5,988 nucleotides of DNA. Origin: JBKJUK01 sp046590705 (lineage in GTDB: Bacteria; Acidobacteriota; Thermoanaerobaculia; Gp7-AA8). Location: NCBI GenBank assembly GCA_046590705.1, contig JBKJUK010000387.1, forward strand, positions 1 through 5,988. The letters run 5' to 3'. The position numbers and the translations under genes are program-made. Below the pieces are notes generated by a model that saw only the letters and a list, made by a program, of their open reading frames with translations, was not told the origin of the DNA and searched no databases. This document shows, in pieces, positions 1-5,988 of this stretch; positions within the stretch are counted from its first letter, which is position 1, and every line of letters starts with the position of its first letter.

Positions 1-1214
<1,214 letters not shown>

Positions 1215-1224
1215 TTTTTCGGAT

Positions 1225-1250
1225 GAACGCAGAACTCAGAACGCAGAACG
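1225..1250. repeat. 7-base tandem repeat (cagaacg) just after hslU
   Basis: Three adjacent heptamers, cagaact (1230-1236), cagaacg (1237-1243) and cagaacg (1244-1250), preceded by a partial copy gaacg at 1225-1229. The reverse complement cgttctg occurs in the last codons of hslU at 1205-1211, so the transcript could pair stop-proximal bases with this repeat. The same heptamer also occurs inverted near the receptor stop codon. The role is unknown; it could be part of a transcription-ending structure or simple repeat expansion. Confidence 0.75.
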
Positions 1251-1302
1251 ATGAAGTAAGAGAAGAGTCAACGGCAGGCGGGGCAGCACAATGACTGTGG
1301 AG

Positions 1303-1322
1303 CACAGGCAATCCTGCCTGTG
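1303..1322. repeat. Perfect 8-bp stem-loop in the convergent gap
   Basis: Arms cacaggca (1303-1310) and tgcctgtg (1315-1322) are exact reverse complements around the 4-base loop atcc. It lies 89 bases after the hslU stop. There is no T-run on either side, so it is not a canonical intrinsic terminator, although it could protect or pause the hslU transcript. It could equally be a dispersed short palindrome. Confidence 0.6.
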
Positions 1323-1345
1323 ACGGGACGCAGCAAGTTCTGGAA

Positions 1346-1372
1346 GCTGAAGACAATAGCTGTCGATTCAGC
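1346..1372. repeat. Bulged 10-bp stem-loop in the convergent gap
   Basis: gctgaa (1346-1351) pairs with ttcagc (1367-1372), and directly inside it gaca (1352-1355) pairs with tgtc (1361-1364). This leaves a 5-base loop and a 2-base bulge (ga at 1365-1366). A second, wider inverted pair, ggacgc (1326-1331) and gcgtcc (1371-1376), overlaps it and may be a competing fold. No T-run follows. The function is unknown; it is listed because it forms one of a chain of foldable segments. Confidence 0.45.
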
Positions 1373-1378
1373 GTCCGA

Positions 1379-1560
1379 AACGTCATTCCGATGAGCAGGC
1401 GTCACTCACACGAGCCTGCGTGCTGTGCATGCGAAGAGGAATCTCCGGTCCGCGCCGCGACGGTTAAACTCGAATCACCGCGTCTGCGCGGACCGGAGAT
1501 TCCTCTTCGCAGTCAAGCCTGCGTCCAACGAACGATCGCGCAGCTCATCGGAATGACGTT
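1379..1560. repeat. 182-bp composite inverted repeat, REPIN/MITE-like
   Basis: The outer arms are exact reverse complements over 18 bases (1379-1396 and 1543-1560; left arm aacgtcattccgatgagc). The inner arms are exact over 26 bases (1430-1455 and 1486-1511), separated by a 30-base centre (1456-1485). Between outer and inner arms each half has an unrelated 31-33 base filler. Read as units, each half is cgtcattccgatgagc, then filler, then a block beginning gcgaagaggaatctccgg, and the two units sit head to head. Each unit is itself loosely palindromic (attcc near one end, ggaat near the other). The layout resembles REP doublets (REPINs) or a small non-coding transposable palindrome. No transposase, coding frame or obvious target-site duplication is present. 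It lies between two convergent genes, a tolerated place for such elements, and may also act as a two-way transcription barrier. Confidence 0.8.
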
Positions 1561-1582
1561 GCCGTGATTCGCGAACGCTTCT

Positions 1583-1612
1583 ACTCCGGCCCCCGGCCCC
1601 CAGACTCCGGCC
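1583..1612. repeat. C-rich tandem/direct repeat stretch
   Basis: The 9-mer actccggcc occurs at 1583-1591 and again at 1604-1612. Between and overlapping them is a tandem 7-mer ggccccc (1588-1594 and 1595-1601). The stretch lies just downstream of the receptor gene on its strand. No function can be read from it; it looks like low-complexity intergenic repeat. Confidence 0.5.
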
Positions 1613-1621
1613 TGCCTCTAG

Positions 1622-1642
1622 CGTTCTGCGTTCGTCAGAACG
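1622..1642 (-). terminator. Hairpin across the receptor stop codon, possible weak terminator
   Basis: Arms cgttctg (1622-1628) and cagaacg (1636-1642) are exact 7-base reverse complements around a 7-base loop. The TGA stop of the receptor gene (complement of 1635-1637) lies at the loop edge. There is no T-run downstream on the minus strand, so intrinsic termination is doubtful. The arms are the same heptamer found tandemly after hslU. Confidence 0.3.
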
Positions 1643-4595
1643 ACAGCTTCGCCGCCACCTGCACAATCCGCGGACCTGAGGAAGCCGTCGGGAAGCCGAA
1701 GCTGGACGCTCCGATATTCACCTGCGGAACCAGCTGGTTGTTCGCGAAATTGTAGAAGGTGTTTCGCTCTCCGCTGACGTTGTTGCGATTCAAAACGTTG
1801 AAGGCCTCGGCAATGAGTTGCACACGGAAGTCTCCGAAAATCGGAATCTCTTTCGTGATTCTAGGATCGACTGACAGTACATCCGGAAGTCGCTCGGAGT
1901 TCCGCTTGAAACCAGGAGCGATGTCGTTGCGGTTGTTCCCGTCACGATTCAGGTCTGCATTGACCACGCGTGAATAGGGCTGGCCGGTTTGATAAGAAGC
2001 GATGCCGCTGATTGACCAGCCGCCTGCCAGATACTTCACGAAGCTGTTGGTGAGACCAGAGGCGTAGCTGTTCAAATCCCACACGCCACTCAGCACTGCG
2101 CGATGACGTACATCGTTGTCGCCGTAGGCCCAGTCGGTGTCGAAATTACTCGGGTCAGACGCGAACTTTGCGTCGTCCGCACCCTGCGGCACGACTGCAG
2201 TCGCATCCGGCTTGTTGTCTTTCACCGAGCCGAAGGTGTACGAAAGCCGCCCCTGCCAGTTGGTCGCGAATCGTCTGCTCAGCTCGAGCGACAGTCCGTT
2301 GTACTCGGAATCGGCTGTGCTCTGAAATGAAACGATACGACTGAAGTTCTTGAAGGGACCAACAGCAAACCTTTTCACTGCAACAGTCCCACCTGTCGAG
2401 ACGGGAATCTGCTCAGTGGCGAAGCTCCCGATGTTTACGTCGGTCGAGCGAGGCAGATCGTTACCCTGTACGAACAGGTAGCTGACCGACAGCCCGATGT
2501 CGTTGGTCAAAGCATGCTCGAATCCAAGACTGGCCTGATGAACCATCGGATTTTCGTAGTCTTTATCGAAGGCGAAAATGGTCGGCTTGGGAAGAGCGGC
2601 GCCAGTGGGAATCGAGGTGAAGGCGTTCGGATAGGTCGGCACCTGATTTCCGGTGAAGGTTATGGTCTGTACGTTGATGCCGTTGTTGCTGTGGGCCGTA
2701 CCGACCATGATGGCCGGCGTGCGACCGTAGAAGACGCCGTACCCTGCGCGGAGCAGCGAACGGGGGCTGAAACCGGGAACCCAGGCCACGCCGAGGCGCG
2801 GGCCGATGTTGTTCGAGTCTTCGGGGACCACGCTGGTGTCGATGCCGGCCGCCAGGAGCTGTGCGTCGGGATTCTGCGTTTCCGGTTGTTCGATGGACTG
2901 CAGGTCGTAACGCAGCCCGAGGTTCAGAGTCAGGCCGTCTGTGAGCTTCCACTCGTCCTGAACGAAGAGCGCTGTCTCGAGCAGGTTCGGCTCGGTGGTT
3001 GGCCCGCTCGTTCCAGGACCGGCAAAGGCCTGGACGTAGCGCTCACCAGCGCCCGAAGGCCGGCCGCGATTGAACGAGGCGATGCTGGCGAAGGTGTACG
3101 AACCGGAAAAGTTTCCTGGGAAGAAATTTACGATCTCGTCGCGATTGACATCGAAACCAGCGCGAACTGAATGTCTCCCGAACAGCACACTCGCTGTATC
3201 TGCTACCTGCAGTCGCTTGATCGTGGTCTGGCGCGGGCTGAAGAAGTTACGTCCGATCACCAGAACGGTTTGACCGCCCTGTCGAATGGTCGCTTCGGGA
3301 TTGGTGCTGTTCGCTTTTCCCGGCTCGTGATCTTTCGCGTACTGGCCTCGCAGCTCATTGAAGAACGATGAGCTGACCGGGGTAATGAACGAACCGGTCA
3401 ATGTGTCCGTCGTCACGATGGAGTCACCAGTGTGCTCGGCAGAATTGGTCGGCCCGCCGTTCTCGAAGTTCGTTCCGGTGAATTCCTGCCTGTTGAAACG
3501 CATGGAGAGATGGCTGCTGCTGAACAGTTCGTGATCAGTCTTGACGAGGAAGACATCCTGATCCTGCCCGCGCGTGTAATCTCCGGCCAGAGCCTGCAGC
3601 TTCGCCAGTCCGGCCTGCTCATCCGGATCGGCGGCGTTGATCGGACGATAAGTGAGGATCACGTCGTTGGTGATCTGGTTCCGCTGGCCATCGAAGTTCA
3701 CGAAGAAGAAATGGCGATCACGAACCACCGGTCCACCGAGACTGAAACCGAACTGGTCGAAATCGTACGGGCTCTTCCGGCGGTTGTTCAATTCGTTGAT
3801 GTAGTCGTTTGAATTCAGTCCTTCATTGCGATGAAAGAAGAAGGACGTTCCATTCAGTTCGTTCGTTCCTGACTTGGTGACCACGTTGATGACCGCGCCA
3901 CCAGCGCGACCGTACTCGGCAGAGTAGGCATTCGAGTTGATCTGAAACTCTTTCACGGCGTCCTGACTGAACTGATAGGGAGCGCGTCCCGAACCGGTGC
4001 GCCCGAGAGCCTGACCGAAAAAGGTGTTGTTGTTGTCTGCGCCGTCGACGACGAGGCTGTTCAGTGTTCCACGTTGACCGGCGAAGCTGATGTCACCGCT
4101 TCGTACGTCCCGCACGACTCCGGGAGTCGTGAGCGCGAAGTCGATGAAGTTTCGCCCGTTGGTGGGAAGGTTGGCCACCAGTTTCTCGTCGACCACCGAG
4201 CTTACTTCCGAGCGCGTCGTTTCCACGATTGGAACTGTGGATGACACCGTGATCGATTCGCTCAGGGAGGCCCGGATCAGCAGGTCTGAAGTGACCGACG
4301 ACCCGACATTCACCTGCACGGTGCGTGGCGCGACCCCTTCGAGTTCTGCGGTCACGCGATACCTTCCGGCCGGAAGCAGCGGGATGGAGTACGCCCCGAT
4401 AGAGTTGGTGGCCGTGGCTCGTGACGCACCGGTATCGAGGTTGGTTGCGGTCACAGAGATGGAAGGGACTACCGCGCCTGATTCATCGCGCAGGGTGCCT
4501 GAGATGGTTCCGCCTGAACTCTGAGCGACCAGTAGCGATGGCATCAGAAGCACGAGCAGGCAGAGCAGCATATTCAGACGTGAGCGGTATCTCAT
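1635..4595 (-). CDS. TonB-dependent outer-membrane receptor with N-terminal carboxypeptidase-regulatory-like domain
   Basis: Predicted outer-membrane beta-barrel that takes up a substrate using energy passed from TonB/ExbBD; the substrate cannot be told from sequence. The protein has 986 residues. Residues 1-25 form a signal peptide: basic start MRYRSR, hydrophobic LLCLLVLLMPSLLVA, likely cut near AQ. Residues about 28-110 are a CarboxypepD_reg/Ig-like domain (GTISGTLRDESGAVVPSISV). ESITVSS at 113-119 resembles a TonB box. The plug covers about 125-245, with LPTNGRNF at 143-150, VDGADNNN at 183-190 and the signature AEYGRAGGAVINVVTKSGTN at 226-245. The rest is barrel, with EAFNVLNR at 930-937 and a terminal Phe (KLSF) typical of the Bam recognition signal. 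The start ATG (4593-4595) is supported by GGAG (complement of 4602-4605) 6 bases upstream and by the signal peptide directly after it. The frame is intact, and the size is normal to slightly short for this group. This architecture is typical of Acidobacteriota; Oar-like proteins of Myxococcus are related. Confidence 0.93.
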   Translation of the reverse strand: MRYRSRLNMLLCLLVLLMPSLLVAQSSGGTISGTLRDESGAVVPSISVTATNLDTGASRATATNSIGAYSIPLLPAGRYRVTAELEGVAPRTVQVNVGSSVTSDLLIRASLSESITVSSTVPIVETTRSEVSSVVDEKLVANLPTNGRNFIDFALTTPGVVRDVRSGDISFAGQRGTLNSLVVDGADNNNTFFGQALGRTGSGRAPYQFSQDAVKEFQINSNAYSAEYGRAGGAVINVVTKSGTNELNGTSFFFHRNEGLNSNDYINELNNRRKSPYDFDQFGFSLGGPVVRDRHFFFVNFDGQRNQITNDVILTYRPINAADPDEQAGLAKLQALAGDYTRGQDQDVFLVKTDHELFSSSHLSMRFNRQEFTGTNFENGGPTNSAEHTGDSIVTTDTLTGSFITPVSSSFFNELRGQYAKDHEPGKANSTNPEATIRQGGQTVLVIGRNFFSPRQTTIKRLQVADTASVLFGRHSVRAGFDVNRDEIVNFFPGNFSGSYTFASIASFNRGRPSGAGERYVQAFAGPGTSGPTTEPNLLETALFVQDEWKLTDGLTLNLGLRYDLQSIEQPETQNPDAQLLAAGIDTSVVPEDSNNIGPRLGVAWVPGFSPRSLLRAGYGVFYGRTPAIMVGTAHSNNGINVQTITFTGNQVPTYPNAFTSIPTGAALPKPTIFAFDKDYENPMVHQASLGFEHALTNDIGLSVSYLFVQGNDLPRSTDVNIGSFATEQIPVSTGGTVAVKRFAVGPFKNFSRIVSFQSTADSEYNGLSLELSRRFATNWQGRLSYTFGSVKDNKPDATAVVPQGADDAKFASDPSNFDTDWAYGDNDVRHRAVLSGVWDLNSYASGLTNSFVKYLAGGWSISGIASYQTGQPYSRVVNADLNRDGNNRNDIAPGFKRNSERLPDVLSVDPRITKEIPIFGDFRVQLIAEAFNVLNRNNVSGERNTFYNFANNQLVPQVNIGASSFGFPTASSGPRIVQVAAKLSF

Positions 4596-4737
4596 GAGAT
4601 TCTCCAGATCTGCGCCGGTAGCGCGTGTTGTAAAGGCAGTTGTCAGTTTTGGACCGCGTCGAGATTAGCATGGAGTGTCGATCCGCAGGAAGGCTGCGCG
4701 ACTGATGCGCAGATTTGATGAAGGGAGCAAAAAGATC
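4596..4737. promoter_or_regulatory. Divergent promoter region between receptor and dehydrogenase genes
   Basis: These 142 bases separate two divergent starts, so they should hold both promoters. For the dehydrogenase the best guess is ttgtca (4640-4645), a 17-base spacer and gattag (4663-4668). The second hexamer matches the sigma-70 consensus at only three positions, so this is weak. No convincing pair is visible for the receptor. Ribosome-binding sites are clear on both sides: GGAG (complement of 4602-4605) for the receptor and gggag (4723-4727), 10 bases before the dehydrogenase ATG. An 8-base palindrome, cagatctg (4605-4612), touches the receptor site. Confidence 0.5.
4694..4712. promoter_or_regulatory. 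Inverted repeat in the dehydrogenase leader, possible operator
   Basis: ctgcgc (4694-4699) and gcgcag (4707-4712) are exact reverse complements with a 7-base spacer, 25 bases before the chosen dehydrogenase start. Position and size would suit a small repressor site or an mRNA hairpin affecting translation, but a 6-base arm in GC-rich DNA can arise by chance. An alternative in-frame ATG (4705-4707) lies inside it. Confidence 0.25.
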
Positions 4738-5988
4738 ATGAAAAGCGTGAACCCGGCGACCGGCGAAGTCTTGCTCGAAGTAGACTCCTTCGACTCCGCG
4801 GAAATCCAGAGGCGACTGAAGCTTGCACAGGATAGTTTTCTCAGGTTCCGCAGAACGTCCTTCTCGCAGAGAACCGAACTGCTCCTCCGCGTCGCGGACC
4901 TCCTCGAGCGGCGTAAAGAGGCGCTCGGAAGAATCATCACGCTGGAGATGGGAAAGACTCTCGCGGCCAGCATTGCCGAAGTAGAAAAGTGCGCTGCCAA
5001 TTGCCGGTTTTACGCGGAACGTGCCGAGTCGATGTTGCAAGCCAAAGTCATTCCTACCAACGCCCGGAAGAGTTACGTACTCTATCAACCACTTGGTGCA
5101 ATCCTGGCGGTGATGCCCTGGAACTTTCCCTTCTGGCAGGTCTTCCGCTTTGCCGCTCCGGCTCTCATGGCGGGCAACGTGGCCCTGCTCAAACATGCCT
5201 CCAATGTCCCGCAGTGCGCGCTGGCCATTGAAGAGATCTTCACTGACGCAGGTTTCGAACGCGGCGTCTTTCAGACGCTGCTCATCGACTCGAAGCAAGT
5301 CGCCTCGATCATTCGTGACGATCGTATCGCTGCAGTCACACTCACAGGAAGTGAGGCCGCTGGTGCCGAAGTAGCTTCGACGGCGGCGCGGGAAATCAAG
5401 AAGGCCGTCCTCGAACTCGGCGGCAGCGATCCCTTCATCGTCATGCCCTCGGCGGATCTCGACGAGGCCGTGAAAGTTGGTGTCAAAGCGCGAACAGTGA
5501 ATAGCGGGCAATCATGCATTGCTGCGAAGAGGTTCATCGTCCACCAGGAAATCGCCGAGAAGTTCGAGCAGGCTTTCCTGAAAGCCTTCTCCGAACTAAT
5601 GGTCGGTGATCCGCTCGAAAAGGTGGACCTCGGACCACTGGCAACCAGGCAGATTCTCGACGATGTACACGAGCAGGTCACCAGGAGCGTGGCACTCGGA
5701 GCGCGTCTGGTCACCGGAGGAAAGAGGATCGGGCGCGAGGGGAACTTCTACGAACCGACCATCCTCGCTGATATCCCACGCGCAGCTCCAGCCTACGACG
5801 AAGAGATCTTCGGCCCGGTGGCATTGCTCTTCAGAGTGTCAGGCGTAGAGGAGGCCATTGCCCTCGCAAATGACACACGCTTTGGCCTCGGCGCGAGCGT
5901 CTGGACCAACGACCCTGACGAACAAACTAAGTTCATTGAAGGCGTCGAATCAGGCCAGGTATTCGTGAACGCCATGGTCGCCTCCGAT
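4738..5988 (+). CDS. NAD(P)-dependent aldehyde dehydrogenase, succinate-semialdehyde (Sad/GabD-like) type (3'-truncated)
   Basis: Cytoplasmic enzyme that oxidises an aldehyde, probably succinate semialdehyde, to the acid with reduction of NAD(P)+, as in 4-aminobutyrate breakdown. The frame runs open from ATG 4738 to the last base, giving 417 codons; about 40 C-terminal residues are missing if it has the usual length near 455-460. Visible motifs: SVNPATGE at 3-10, PWNF at 127-130 with catalytic Asn129, LLKHASNVP at 150-158 with cofactor-binding Lys152, the Rossmann motif TLTGSEAAG at 201-209, the general base Glu226 in LELGGSDP, the nucleophile Cys260 in NSGQSCIAAKR, and EEIFGP at 355-360 with Glu356, which contacts the nicotinamide ribose. 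ASVWT and VFVNAMVASD are near the edge. The family N-terminus and gggag at 4723-4727 favour ATG 4738. An in-frame ATG at 4705 (12 codons more, with aggaagg at 4687-4693) cannot be excluded. The class is certain; the exact substrate and cofactor preference are inferred. Confidence 0.93.
   Translation, partial: MKSVNPATGEVLLEVDSFDSAEIQRRLKLAQDSFLRFRRTSFSQRTELLLRVADLLERRKEALGRIITLEMGKTLAASIAEVEKCAANCRFYAERAESMLQAKVIPTNARKSYVLYQPLGAILAVMPWNFPFWQVFRFAAPALMAGNVALLKHASNVPQCALAIEEIFTDAGFERGVFQTLLIDSKQVASIIRDDRIAAVTLTGSEAAGAEVASTAAREIKKAVLELGGSDPFIVMPSADLDEAVKVGVKARTVNSGQSCIAAKRFIVHQEIAEKFEQAFLKAFSELMVGDPLEKVDLGPLATRQILDDVHEQVTRSVALGARLVTGGKRIGREGNFYEPTILADIPRAAPAYDEEIFGPVALLFRVSGVEEAIALANDTRFGLGASVWTNDPDEQTKFIEGVESGQVFVNAMVASD

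Noticed and set aside
1379..1560. CRISPR array
   Set aside because: The repeats are inverted and only two units exist; there are no regularly spaced direct repeats.
1475..1755. Short open frames of about 63 codons across the composite palindrome and receptor 3' end
   Set aside because: They run through inverted-repeat sequence or antisense to the receptor C-terminus. No ribosome-binding site or protein-like composition supports them.
2514..3170. Plus-strand open frame of 218 codons inside the receptor gene
   Set aside because: It is antisense to the barrel region of a complete receptor. Its composition is that of a shadow frame, with no domain or convincing start context.
4090..4524. Plus-strand open frame of 144 codons
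   Set aside because: It is antisense to the signal peptide, Ig-like and plug part of the receptor, rich in Ser/Thr/Arg as shadow frames are, and has no family features.
4483..5511. Long minus-strand open frame of 342 codons
   Set aside because: It lies antisense to the dehydrogenase and overlaps the receptor start in another frame. Its translation has no recognisable domain, whereas the opposite strand encodes an intact conserved enzyme. Long antisense frames are common opposite GC-biased genes.

Overview
The window holds three protein-coding genes and one structured gap between genes. From left to right they are: the 3' part of hslU (+ strand, cut by the left edge); a 420-base convergent gap full of inverted and tandem repeats; a complete gene for a TonB-dependent outer-membrane receptor with an N-terminal carboxypeptidase-regulatory-like domain (- strand); a 142-base divergent promoter region; and the first 417 codons of an aldehyde dehydrogenase of the succinate-semialdehyde (Sad/GabD-like) type (+ strand, cut by the right edge).

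The organism is a Gram-negative, diderm bacterium of moderately high GC, because it encodes an outer-membrane beta-barrel receptor. The receptor is of the 'CarboxypepD_reg + LPTNGRNF + AEYGRAGGAVINVVTKSGTN' kind, which is strongly expanded in Acidobacteriota and related phyla. I therefore lean towards an Acidobacteriota-like genome. This is inference from family knowledge, not a database result.

Region 1-1214 is the HslU ATPase/unfoldase of the HslVU protease; its hslV partner would be expected just upstream, outside the window. Region 1215-1634 has no credible gene. It carries a 7-base tandem repeat, two short stem-loops, a 182-base composite palindrome with perfect 18-base outer arms and perfect 26-base inner arms, a C-rich tandem stretch, and a hairpin across the receptor stop codon. 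Region 1635-4595 is the receptor. Region 4596-4737 must hold the promoters of the two divergent genes, but no strong consensus is visible. Region 4738-5988 is the dehydrogenase, with all catalytic residues intact in the visible part.

The genes do not form an evident pathway. HslU is cytoplasmic protein quality control. The receptor imports an unknown large or scarce substrate across the outer membrane. The dehydrogenase oxidises an aldehyde to an acid in the cytoplasm. The receptor and dehydrogenase share a divergent control region, so co-regulation is possible but not shown. I did not find a clearly new biological system. The most interesting item is the composite inverted-repeat element between the two convergent genes.
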